A stretch of DNA of 64,000 bases from Doris montereyensis (taxonomy: Eukaryota; Mollusca; Gastropoda; Nudibranchia; Dorididae): assembly GCA_037039925.1 (NCBI GenBank), contig JAXRKP010000058.1, forward strand, positions 62,501-126,500, written 5' to 3'. A model generated the notes under the pieces. It was not told where the DNA came from. It saw nothing but the letters and a program-made list of their open reading frames with translations, and made no database searches. Positions within the stretch are counted from its first letter, which is position 1, and each line of letters begins with the position of its first letter. Shown in pieces: positions 25,441 to 63,182 of this stretch. The position numbers and the translations under genes were made by a program.

Positions 25441-27057
25441 CTTTCAATAAAAACTCCTCTCCTTCCGGATATAAATGAATCGATGCTAGAGTGCCACACA
25501 TTCGTTAGGGCTTGGCACACACTAAGATCGATTACGTCATGATTTTCACTTACTACGGGAAATCACCTTCAGAGCTACAAATAACTATGTTACATCCTTC
25601 TTTCCTCTCCTTCTTATTCATGTTCTTTCTCTTCTCCTTCTTATTCCCTCTTCCTCTTCATCATCATTCTCCTCTTCCTGCTTATTTCATAAAAAGATTT
25701 TGTTCAGATAAAAAATCCTTGATGACCTGCCTGTTTCATGTTTGTTACTGTTTCCATTTCTAATCACCAGCACAAAGATGCCCTCGGAGTACACATCATG
25801 GGCTTTCCAACTTTCCCCCAAGATGAAAGCTGACCCAGGCCACTGTGGCCCTTGCTTGGTTCAAAGGATGGCGCTGGGTGAACGTTCCTTGCTCCTACCA
25901 CCAGGCGGTGCTGTGTAGAAGTTCGTCTGAGGGAAATACTCAATCGTTGGAAGGCGTTGATGTTTACTATTACTTAGTATTATGCTTCGAAAAAATAAAA
26001 AGAAAGAAAAAAACCCATCAATAAAATGTATTATTGTCTACTATTATCCTCCTTTGTAATATTAGTTCTGAGTAATTTGACTCCAGGGCAACGCAAACAT
26101 GCGTTGAGTCCTGGGCCTTGAATCGCTCGGTAGCAAACAACTCGAGCACTAGAGCAGATAACATAACAAGCTGTCACTGCTGTCGAGTGCTAGCCAGCCA
26201 GCCAGTCCCATTTTTTTCGTTGGACTTCAATGTTGTCATCTGTCGCCATGTTGGCCATTTCAAGTAATTTAAGTTAATCGTGTAATTATAATTCATTCAC
26301 TTTAGTTTTGGCAGTGCCTTTTTTCTTTTCTTTCAATTTTTACAAGGAAGCCACAAAATAAAGCAACACGCTTTGATCACTCTCTTCATCCAATCGTTTT
26401 TTCTCGTTGCTTCTTTAATCTTTTTATGATTATGAGTTGTCGTTCTTTGTTCACCAAAGGTTCTGTTGCCGCCAGGCCAATAAAAGTAACGACATTTTAC
26501 ATGTATGTTCTAAATGTTTTCATTTGAGGAATTGTTTTATCAGAAGGGACGTTTAATTAATTATTGAAAATGTCATCGTTTCCTCGTCTTTGAGTTTGAG
26601 CAGAATTTTTCCTTCACCTAAACCGCCATTTTGAATAAGGTTATAGTAAAGGTTGGAAGAGTGCCGTTCACACCTACACCTGTGTAACCTCAATATCAAA
26701 TCCTGAATATTATAATCGTACTTGGTATCACTTGGGGTGTAACACGCTTGTTTATTATAGTTATAGTTATAGAATAAATGTAATAAGTAGTTGGCTATAC
26801 GAGATTATGTATTTATTAGAGATCAGAATTCCCCAAGGCTCTGTGCTTGGCCTGTATGCAGGCAAACAAACTGTAAATTCACTTATTTTCTGACGAAATC
26901 AGATTCAAGCTATCGTTTGCTGATGGGCGACAGAGAAGATGACTATGACGAAGGAATGGTGAACGATAAACGGCCAAATGTGTGAAAGAGGTCCTCATCT
27001 GCGGATGTGGTTCTGTAACTGTTATTAGTGTTATGGTGTGGGTGGGGATCAGGATTT
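25441..27057. other. No gene recognised; possible CpG-poor promoter at 26.2 kb
   Basis: Mostly unique-looking sequence. 26215-26260 read on the minus strand gives ATGGCCAACATGGCGACAGA, with an AACATGGCGAC motif of the YY1/initiator type and a 19-residue frame ending in TAG. Nothing ties it to a gene. Confidence 0.25.
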
Positions 27058-27345
27058 GATTTGATTTACCCACATCCACAACTAAGGTGATCTCGGGGTT
27101 TTTTGCAGGATTTTGTTTTGTTTGCCTGGACTGCCCTGTAAAGAGGCAAGGGATCTTTACCGTGCACAAAGTGTTGTGATCTGCACATGGATCTCATTTT
27201 ATCACCCATCTCCGATGAGACTAGGTGTCGATCCACCTACCTGGACATGGGGGTAGATTTTGCTCGAAAAAATCAAGAAAAATTTTTCAACCGTTGGCAG
27301 GGCCGAACCCACTACCTTTTGGTTGATATACCCTGGAGTCAGGAC
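27058..27345 (-). repeat. SINE family B, near full length
   Basis: On the minus strand: ACCAAAAGGTAGTGGGTTCG (B box), GCCAACGGTTGAAAAATTTT, CCAGGTAGGTGGATCGACAC, TGCACGGTAAAGATCCCTTG, AACCCCGAGATCACCTTAGT and TGTGGATGTGGGTAAATCAA. The same order is seen at 2176; the tRNA-like head is clearest at 45453. Confidence 0.8.
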
Positions 27346-27945
27346 AAACCATAAATCAAGGTTTGGTATTGAAGACCCTATTACAGCAAAAAGTCTGTAA
27401 GTGACTCATGGCCATTAGTGGCATGGCACGACAGTTTATCCCCTTTTTAAAAGATCACAGAGATCTCAAGGTTTTGCAACAAATACAAGATTAAAATGGC
27501 TTGTAAATGGCATGAAAATGGGCGATTGAGAGTAATGAGAGGAGGGTGGAGCTTTGTGTGTGGGGGTGGGGCGGGGGAAGGGGAAAAGGGGGAGTCGGAG
27601 TTGGCTTGGTGAGTATGGATGGAGTGTGCGTGTGAATGTTAATCATGGTTATATTAGTTCAATTGTGTTATATGATGGTGCAAGTGAACGATGTTTTTAA
27701 CGATATTATATGTAAACTTATTGTTATTAACTACATTTAATTTGTAACACTAACAGGAGAAATGTGAATCAAAAAGAAAAATTGCCCTCCTGGACAATAA
27801 TGATTTATCATTATTATTATTATCATTATACAATCCCGCCCATATAGCAAAGATTAATATTAATAATTGTAACTTCCTGAAACGACAAGCGCTTCAAAGT
27901 CAAAGTCATGGATTGGCCTGCTGTCTCAGTGTCTGTGTCCCCAGA

Positions 27946-28052
27946 CATGTCTCCCCTGTGGGACGAGCTTGGTCGATGTATTGGCAAGTGGAACCTATTA
28001 ATAAGAAGCACTGTGGGGAGCTTCAGACAGCTTTGCGAGAGGAACATGGTGG
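27946..28052 (+). CDS. Unassigned exon-like segment
   Basis: GTGTCCCCAG precedes an open stretch with balanced composition that reads DMSPLWDELGRCIGKWNLLI, then RSTVGSFRQLCERN, before a GTGGTT possible donor. A second frame is also open. I do not recognise the protein, and no partner exon was found on this strand. Confidence 0.2.
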
Positions 28053-28249
28053 TTATTCCCCAGCAATATATATATGTATACATGTATATATATCACAACA
28101 CTGACACAGTCAATGGAAGAATGCAAAGAGGCAGCAGGTGGACACACCCATTATTGAAATCCTATTTTTTAGCTTTATCTGTGAATGAGTTATCATTGGT
28201 GTGTAATTTAATGGATTCACATTTTTTTATTATTAAAAACTGTTGTTAA

Positions 28250-29340
28250 TATATTGTATAATATTTAATTATAATATTAATACATACATAAAAGAAATAT
28301 TTAAAAATTAAGCGGTGGTATTGTGCAAAACTCACAATGTTGTGCTCCTGAATTTCTTTATTTTTAAAAATTATTATTATGAAACCGGCAAAACACAAAA
28401 AAAAGATATCTAATTCACCTGAAGTATTTTGTCAGAAATTTTAATGTCTTTTGTATGGTATACACGTTTTCAATTGTACTTTGTTTTTTTTCACTGTTTC
28501 GTACTTTGTGGAAGATTCATGACTGGCCACTTTAATCTGACGCTCAACATAGATAACAAATAACAGCGCCATAACCATCATCACAATCACTCTCATTATC
28601 ATAACCTTCAACATCTTTCTCATCAAGACCCTCATATTGTCATCATTAATTTCGCCAAGGCCATTTGACTTTCATGTCTTTATCATCATCATCATCATCA
28701 TCACAATCCTTCTTGCCATCATCCTTATTTAATCCCATTGACATCATTCTCAACAAAAAACGTAGAAACAACAAGAGCAACAGCTTCCATTTTATAATCA
28801 CATATTTCTTTAATAATATTGAATGCATCGTCTTAAATAAAAGTTACATGTATATGTGTAACAAATTATATGATGACATAACATAAGTGATGATTTTGTC
28901 ATATTATCGTATATGTATGTATATAATATATTATCAAGATTCTATATAATATATTGTATGATATATTATAATACAGTGTTGGAAATCGACACATTTATCA
29001 TCTACTATAGAGAGAAACTTGCACATTGCATAATATTTATATGTTGTAGAACTATCTACGATTAAAAGAAAACTGTAATAGATATATTATTTATAAAAGC
29101 ACCCATTTTCTTGTCTAGCACTAGCACAGGTCTATAAAATCATGTGGTTTTTTTATCATTGCATCAGTATTTTCAAATATGAAACGAATCAGTGTTACTA
29201 GTGACAAGCGGTGGCAAATATATATATATGTGTATAGATATATATTTATATTTTTTTTAAAGGCAAAAGCAAATGTGCGCTGATGTCTAGCTTCCTAAAT
29301 AGACAATTTGAGATTTTTTAACAATAATACATCTTATACT
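28250..29340. other. A/T-rich stretch, no gene; (ATC)n at 28681
   Basis: Low-complexity A/T sequence with an ATC triplet run (28681-28704) and ATATAT patches. No domain or splice-supported frame was seen. Confidence 0.6.
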
Positions 29341-29765
29341 TATACGATGTCTTTGAGGCCATTCCAGCCTAAATAGCCAGAGCATGTCCCAGTTTCTTTT
29401 GTTTGCTTCATTGAAATTTGCCCAATCCACTATATGCGGTTGTCTCAGGGTGAAGTAAGAGGAAACAGCAACATGAAAGATAAATAAAAGAGTAAGAGAA
29501 AAGAAGTAGGACCTACCAGCAGCGTCCGCCAACCGCCCACGTCCCAGTTTCTATAGCATGAAATATAAACAGGTGATAATACACAACTTCCAAGACAAGA
29601 CTTTAATCTGTCACAGGTTATACTGGCCTTTTAATATATTGAGTAGTGTGCAAATAAAATGTCCGTCAAATTTCTTTTCCCAAAGAACGAATGTCGGACC
29701 TGGCCAGTGTTCAAACCCAAGACCTCCCAATCCAAAATCCAATTGCCACACCACTATGTTATCAA
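29341..29765 (-). repeat. SINE family A copy split by a family C insertion
   Basis: Family A sequence at 29341-29397 continues at 29541-29765 (ACAGGTGATAATACACAACT ... AAACCCAAGACCTCCCAATC). The gap is filled by family C. Confidence 0.8.
29398..29540 (-). repeat. Repeat family C, type copy with target-site duplication
   Basis: GTCCCAGTTTCT occurs at 29386-29397 and 29541-29552, flanking a 143-bp insert. In element orientation (minus) it begins GTGGGCGGTTGGCGGACGCT and ends ATGAAGCAAACAAAA. The 12-bp duplication and A-rich end indicate retrotransposition. Confidence 0.85.
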
Positions 29766-29828
29766 AGCCATCATGATCTGAATAAGATTATGATTTCATG
29801 GGTAAATATCAATTATTTAATATTAGTA

Positions 29829-31310
29829 CAGTAGTGACCGCCTGAATGCCCGCCGCCATAATATGCCTGTTTCGCCTAAATGCCCGCAATCCGAGTGAAC
29901 CGATTTGTTTCTGTATAAATGCCCGTTTCAAAACCAAGATTTGCGCCTAAATACCCAGTCTCAACGGCAACTGCAGGTATAATTTCCTCCAAATTATCAT
30001 AAAGAACATCAAAGGACTTCACCTATTGTTCTTTCTTCATGTCGGAAGTGACACACAATCACCTGGCATTTTTAATAGACCACGCACGCATCGCGACCGA
30101 GGAAGACGGTGTGAAGTTTTGTTGTCCCCCTGTCTCGCATTGACCGTATCCACTGCGCCTTCGAATCTTCGTGGAGAGCGATGGTCAACTTGCCTGCACG
30201 CTCATCACCTCAGTGCTAAATGATTTCCAGGTGTCCCTATTTCTCGCATTAAATTTTTTTCGTGGATGTTAAATTCCAGGCAGTGGACAGCTAAGCACCT
30301 GTATGGGGATTAGGCGATCCCGTCCTCCATGGTCTCCTGCTGCCTTGCAGGTGGGTCTTGGCTGACCAAATTTATAAACCCGCGGCTATTAGAGGTAAAT
30401 ATTAAACCAAAAGAAGAGAAATTAAAATATTAATAGTGTACGGACCAAACGAAGATGCCACCAAAGAAGAAAAAGATATTTTCAAAAACGATTTACAAAT
30501 AGCTGCAGAGAATCTAAAACTAGGGAAGCTAAAACACAAAATCTTAAATTGGGCAGGGAAAATTTAGAACAAGTTCAAAACTACAATTATCTAGAGTAAT
30601 GATTAGCTCAGAGGGAAAATTAAGAGAAGAAATCAACCAGAGAGCCCAAAAGGCAATGACAATATACAACCATCTGGAAAGGCATTTGTAGGTAAACAAG
30701 AATTGTCAACAAAAACCAAAATCGCAGTATACAACAGTTTATTTTCCTACTCTCCTCTATGAGTGAAATCTGGACCTTAGACAGTAGAGAATACAGTAGA
30801 GTGCAGGCAGCTGAAATGAAATATCTAAGAAGAGTAGTAGGGAAAATACAAGAGACAAAATCAGAAACACAACAATAAGAGATCAAACCAAAGCAGATGG
30901 CATAAAAACTAAGATAGAAATAAATCAATTGAGATGGTTTGGGCATTTAAACAGAATGAATGACAAGGTTAAAGACCAAAAGGCAGACCTCCAGAGAACA
31001 TAGGGAAAATATTTTAAAAGGCATTAAAGCAAAGAAATTGAACTATTTTTGAAAGGAAATAGAAAATGCCAGGACAGGGCATCCTGGAGAAAGATCATCT
31101 CGGGCATCTGAACCCATGCACCAGAAGGTGGAATGGGAATTGATAAGAAAGAAAGAAAGAAAGAAAGAATGTAAAATTTCTGTACCATACTTGATAAACT
31201 CTCTTGGTAATCACCCCCTCCCTCCCCAATTGTTGCCCCTGACCTACTTTCGCCCAAAATGCCCGTTTTCTCTGCTTCCCAAGCACCAGGCATTTAGGCG
31301 GTCACTACTG
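29829..31310. mobile_element. Pogo-like TIR element containing a deleted LINE
   Basis: The ends are CAGTAGTGACCGCCTGAATG and CATTTAGGCGGTCACTACTG, inverted and nearly identical over 20 bp, each flanked by TA (29827-29828 and 31311-31312). TA duplication and a CAGTA-type end fit the pogo/Tigger group. Near the left end the motif CCTAAATGCCCG recurs. No transposase frame remains; a LINE lies inside at 30280-31170. Confidence 0.8.
30280..31170 (+). pseudogene. RTE-like LINE copy 5, multiply deleted, nested
   Basis: The 5' terminus (GGCAGTGGACAGCTAAGCAC) and one monomer are fused at 30362 to an endonuclease segment, which is fused at 30518 to the RT C-terminal region (CTAGGGAAGCTAAAACACAA). It ends with (GAAA)n at 31141-31168. 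The two internal deletions leave about 0.9 kb of a roughly 3.3-kb element. Confidence 0.8.
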
Positions 31311-31646
31311 TACTATCAGTCAGTATTATTACATTGGTAATGATATCACAATGCTTTGTCTCATGTAGCAACTGATTATAATATATTATATTAATGGGCT
31401 TTGCAAGTCAGTAAATGATATCATTACATCAATTAAGAAAAGAGAAAAAACATTTGTTTAAATTGTCATTGGAAGACGTACATTCATTAGTACACGGGTA
31501 CTTGCAGTACATGGTACATCTCGGGTTTGACTGCAAAACGAGATGTATGTCTCAGTCTTAGGTGGGCGGGAAAACCCCCTGACAGAGATAGACAAAAGGT
31601 CATGTCTATCTAAAGGTAGGAGGAGACCTTCAACGCACTGTTCTAA

Positions 31647-31890
31647 ACATCTTTTTCACTTCACAAACTGAACAATGACTGAAACTTACATCTTTTTCAC
31701 TTCTCAAACTGAACAATGACTGGAAACTTACATCTTTTTCCCTTCTCAAACTGAACAATGACTGGAAACTTACATCTTTTTCCCTTCACAAACTGAACAA
31801 TGACTGGAAACTTACATCTTTTTCCTTCACAAACTGAACAATGACTGGAAACTTACATCTTTTTAGTTCACAAACTGAACAATGACTTGA
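31647..31890. repeat. 42-bp tandem minisatellite, 6 copies
   Basis: Units ACATCTTTTTCCCTTCACAA plus ACTGAACAATGACTGGAAACTT, 40-42 bp apart. Confidence 0.92.
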
Positions 31891-32506
31891 GAAAATTATC
31901 ATTTTGCCCCTCAAAAAACCAACCACCTCACAATAAACACCAATTTTTTTTGCATTCACTGACTTTTCTTAACATAATAAAAATAAGATTGTTACGTTTT
32001 AGTGTCAACCCCTTCCAAATCTTTCCTTTACTTTCATTGCTTTTTCAGTAGCTTAATAATATCATAACCTGTCATGCATGTCCCTATTGTTCAACTTCAT
32101 CCCTACACTGTGCAATTACGATTCACACACAAAACAATCATTGTTTCAATCAACCAATGGAAAGCATTTTGACACAAATGGAAATGGAAAGCCCCACGGA
32201 ATTGGAATTATGGTTTCAGTTTAAGTTACGTCATCAAAATTTACAAAATAACGTATTCTTTCATCTTAAAAACGCACACGAAAATTAACTCATTTGTAAA
32301 TAAACAAAGAAAACAAAAAGCAGCAAATATTCTCCGCGTACATTGACTGATGACTAGACTAAACAAAACCTGGTAAGGAACTGTATTGTTTATTTATGGC
32401 ACTGATTTTAAACTTTAACTGTTAAGGGTCTCGCTTTGCATGCACACCTCATGGGAGTTGCCCTTCACGTCTACAAATAAATTAAAGTTAAAGTGAAAGG
32501 CGGCGC

Positions 32507-32890
32507 GGCACTACTTTGACTAAGACAAAGCGGCTTCTTTCACCCCCCCCCCCTCCCAATCTTCCATCCAAGAAATGTAAGTATAGATATACATAAAGCT
32601 AATTCTTTCGGCACTACTTTGACAAAGCAAGGCATCTCCCCCCCCCCATCTTCCATCCGAGAAATGCAAGTATAGATATACATAAAGCTAATTCTTTTCG
32701 GCACTACTTTGACAAAATAAGGCATCTCCCCCCCCCCATCTTCCATCTGAAAAATGCAAGTATAGATATACATATAGCTGATTCTTTTTTCGGCACTATG
32801 TTGACAAAGCAAGGCATCTTCTTTCACCCCGCCCATCTTCCATCCGAGAAATGTAAGTACAGATATACATAAAGCTGATTCTTTTCTTTG
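32507..32890. repeat. About 90-bp tandem repeat with poly-C, 4 copies
   Basis: Units start GGCACTACTTTGACAAAGCA, continue through a C8-C9 run and CATCTTCCATCCGAGAAATG, and end TATACATAAAGCTAATTCTT. Starts at 32507, 32610, 32700 and 32792. Confidence 0.9.
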
Positions 32891-33113
32891 AGTGCCGCTG
32901 TAGACTCGAGAACGACCCGCACCCAGAACCACCATCATACTTTGCATGTAGGTTTAAAATAACCTGCATAAACGTTTTATCGTATTGACTTTATCATTCA
33001 TATCATTCTTCATATCGCCCCGCACTCGGTAGCATACACTGCAATCAAAGTTCAAGAAATCCAATTTTATCATAAAAGATAAATCGTAATCCACAATTGT
33101 CTTCAGACATGCT

Positions 33114-33145
<32 letters not shown>

Positions 33146-34139
33146 CATACATAACTGCCAACCTTTTCAAATCGGGAAAATGTACTCTTACTGGACAAAT
33201 TTATTCTGACTTGCACAAAAGGCCGTAACATTCCAGAAAACATTGACCATTTAACACCTCTATCTAAACTAAATAACTAAACGTCCACCGATCACTGGCC
33301 TTTCTGGCAAAGCGCAATGGTTGTTTTGAGAACTCAGAATGGCGTCTCCAGACTTGCACCGACTCTCTTTCTCTCTCTGAATCTCTGCCGTTAACTTAGG
33401 TTTTTCATACAAAATACGGTTAACCTACAAATACATACTTTTCAAGGTAAATACAGACTTGCTGACTCAAAGCCAAAGAAACCAACTAAATAAGTTTTTA
33501 GATACTGGTTGGTAGCTATGTACTTTGTATATATATAAATATATATATATATATATAAAATATATATTTACATACATATATATATATATATATTATATAT
33601 GTATGTATGTAAACTCATATTATGTATGATGTTGTGTAACACATGACGTATCCTTTGGCAGAGTGAAGGAGATAGGGCTGCGGTTGGTGCTAGGAGTTTG
33701 CATTTCTCATAGCCATCCTTGTTGTAGTTTGTTTTCATCTTATATATTATATACTCAAGAGCAAAAATAAACCCAAAGCCAAACAGAAAAAAGAAACCCC
33801 CCCACCAATAACCTTTTTCACATCAACTTTGTCTTTTACACATTTCTTCATTACACAAAAGGGGGAGGTCCTGAAACCTGATAATAATGTGAAATAGCAG
33901 TCATGTGAAGCCTTATCCTTCTGTACAAATTTATCTAAAACATTGAGTCAATTGGTATAAATATCAATGTCAAAAGTGAGCCTTGACTCAAAGTGGGGTA
34001 AATGCTCTAAAAAAAAAGGAAAGAAGAAAAAGATGGTTGCTTTATAGATGATATGATTGGTGCTTCAAAAGAGCTGCCTCACAAGACTAAAAAAAAGATG
34101 AGATCATCAGAAGTAAAGCAATCTAAAGAGAGATAGGGG
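32891..34139. other. No gene; AT-rich inverted motif at 33530-33610
   Basis: Contains (TA)n at 33120-33145 and a palindromic ATATATAT/TACATACATATATAT patch at 33530-33610. The rest shows no domain, splice-supported frame or known repeat. Confidence 0.6.
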
Positions 34140-34885
34140 CAATTCTAATAGCTGATACTTCTATCATTTCACAAAACATGCAAACAGCGCAAAAACGACA
34201 AAATAATAGAACAAAATTATCTCCAGAAAGTTGATTGAAAACTAAATCAAACATAAGACTAAGAGTGACAATATCATAGCCTTAACACATGCACACATAC
34301 TTCAGTCTATGGAGAAGAAAATGAGGTTTGGAAGGCTTTATCTAGAACGTATGGCTCTGCCAATTGTATATCTTCTTCAGTTCAACAATGTAGATATGCA
34401 GTTCATGGTATAGAAACTAAAGAAAATATGGAAAACTTCATATCGAAACCGATACTAATTCCCCGGGCAAACTTTACAATTTTAAAGAAGGTATCGGAAT
34501 CGTTCAGTTTCAACATGAAAGAATTGCCAGACAGCAAAGCATGCATGACCGGAAATGGATGACAAAATGATGATTCATCATCCACAAACTTATTCGCATT
34601 TTCCTATTTCGCGGTGCCCATAACTGTTCATGTCTACTTCCGTTTCCCTGATTTTCTCTCATGTTCATCCTTAAAATATCATTTTCCTTGGTATTTTCTT
34701 GACTGGGAAACATTTTTTTCATTTTCAAAGATTTCCCTGATGCACGGAAACCCTGTTTTTACTACCTGAGCCCCAATTCCTACTTGTTTTCCTACCCAAG
34801 ACATCATTTTCCGACCATATCCAATCTGGGTATAATAAATCCGACAATTCCGACATATTCCGACCTTGCTGGTCACCCTGATAAT
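34140..34885. repeat. Unclassified interspersed repeat, partner at 53675-54215
   Basis: Shares ATCATTTCACAAAACATGCA and GAAAATGAGGTTTGGAAGGC with 53995-54165. The part to 34885 is rich in TTTCCCTGA-type motifs and ends near TGGTCACCCTGATAATG. Class unknown. Confidence 0.5.
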
Positions 34886-35369
34886 GTAGAAAAGGTATCA
34901 CTAAGTCAAAACTCATTCAGACGGCAAAGTTTTTCAAGCTCTCCACACAATATTACTGGCCAAAGAACACACCCAAATACACTTCTTATACTTACATCAC
35001 TGAATTCATAATAAAAAGAACATATTGAATTCATAATAAAAAGAACACACCCAAATACACTTCTTATACTTATATCACTGAATTCATAATAAAAAGAACG
35101 GTTGGACAAAAGCTACCTTCACAAAATCATCGTTTCATATCCTAAAAAAAAAACAAACAAAAATGCATACATTTTTCTTCTTTTTATCATGCCGTCTTTC
35201 ATCAACCCGATGAATGTGTTTCTTTTAGGAATGAAACCTTTTACGTAAGTAATAAAACTCTTATTCAATAGTTCATATCTTGAAATAAAAACTAAACCAA
35301 AGAAAAAAGAGTCAGACAAGTCTACAGCAAGCCAACTAGTAAGGCATGACGTGAGGTGAGATGATGGAC

Positions 35370-36660
35370 ACTGACGACGAGAGAAAGTGATTGGTTGATG
35401 CAGATGAGTGAAAGTGATTGGTTGATGCAGATGAGAGAAAGTGATTGGTTGATGCAGATGAGAGAAAGTGATTGGTTGATGCAGATGAGTGAAAGTGATT
35501 GGTTGATGCAGATGAGAGAAAGTAATTGGTTGATGCAGATGAGTGAAAGTGATTGATGCAGATGAGTGAAAGTGATTGGTTGATGCATTGGTTGATGAGA
35601 AAGTGATTGGTTGATGCAGATGAGTGAAAGTGATTGGTTGATGCAGATGAGTGAAAGTGATTGGTTGATGCAGACGAGTGAAAGTGATTGGTTGATGCAG
35701 CAGAAGTGATTGGTTGATACAGAAAGTGATTGGATTGATGCAGACTGAGTGGAAGTGACATGGATGAGGGAAATGGTTGTTTGACATGGATGAGTGGAAA
35801 ATGGTTGTTTGATGGATGAGTGGAAATGGTTGTTTGACACGAAATGATGACACGGATGAGTGGAAATGGTTGTTTGACATGGATGAGGGGAAATGGTTGT
35901 TTGACACGGATGAGTGGAAATGATTGGTTGACACGGATGAGTGGAAATGATTGTTTGACATGGATTAGTGGAAATGATTGTTTGACATGGATTGGTTGTT
36001 TGACACGGATGAGTGGAAATGATTGTTTGACACGGATGAGTGAAAATGATTGGTTGACACGGATGAGTGGAAATGATTGACATGGATTAGTGGGAAATGA
36101 TTGGTTGACACGATGAGTGGAAATGATTGTTTGACACGGATGAGTGGAAATGATTGGATTAGTGGAAATGATTGGTTGACACGAATGAGTGGAAATGATT
36201 GTTTGACAGGATGAGTGGAAATGATTGTTTGAATGAATTGATTGTTTGACATGGAAATGATTGTTTGGAAGTGGAAATGATTGGTTGACATGGATGAGTG
36301 GAAGTGATTGGTTGACACGGATGAGTGGAAGTGATTGTTTGACACCGATAATGGAAAATGACTACTTGACATGAATGAGTGAAATGATTGGTTGATGCAT
36401 ATGAGTGAAATGACTAGCTGACGCAGATGAGTGGAAATGATTGTTTGATACAGATGAGTGGAAATGTTTGTTTGACATGGAAGAGTGGAAATGATTGGCT
36501 GATGCAGATTGGTGGAGGTGACTGGCTGACGCAGATGAGTAGAAGTGATTGGTTGACACGGATGAGTGGAAATGATTGTTTGACACTAATGAGGTGGAAA
36601 AGAATGTTTGGTACAAATGAGTGGAAATGATTGGTTGATATGGATGAGGGAAGTAATTGG
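35370..36660. repeat. 27-bp minisatellite (about 1.3 kb)
   Basis: Units of about 27 bp (AAGTGATTGGTTGATGCAGA, TGAGTGA), grading rightward into GGAAATGATTGTTTGACACG, GATGAGT. Because 27 is a multiple of three, all frames stay open for long distances. The 280- and 253-residue minus-strand frames are therefore artefacts. Confidence 0.93.
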
Positions 36661-37069
36661 TTGACGTCTTATAATGCTCCTCTGTCGCGACATCATACTC
36701 TGTTCATAAAAAAAGAAGAAAGGATTTTTTTTACCACAGGAAGAAAACAATAAGGCCGTCAATGAAACTGATAACAGAAGTTATCCAGTCTTGTCCTTTG
36801 TAGCTTGGAAAGCATGTCACAGGCTTTGGCACAGCCAGTTTCTGCATAGATATTTTCGTGTCTTGTCTTGCAGGAAATGTCCAAACATGTAAGCCAAAGA
36901 CTCGACAAAATATCCTTAGAATAAACAGATTCATACCGCAGTGAAAGAAAGAAAGAAAAAGGCACGTCACGATGAAACATAAGTTTTGAGGGCAGGTAAT
37001 GGTGTAATACACATCTTGGGCTGCTGGCTGTCAAAACCAGGTTCACAACGCTGTTCTGGATTTCCAGTG

Positions 37070-63182
<26,113 letters not shown>

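Noticed and set aside
35119..36372. 280-, 253- and 135-residue His/Ser/Asn frames
   Set aside because: Products of the 27-bp minisatellite with a period divisible by three.
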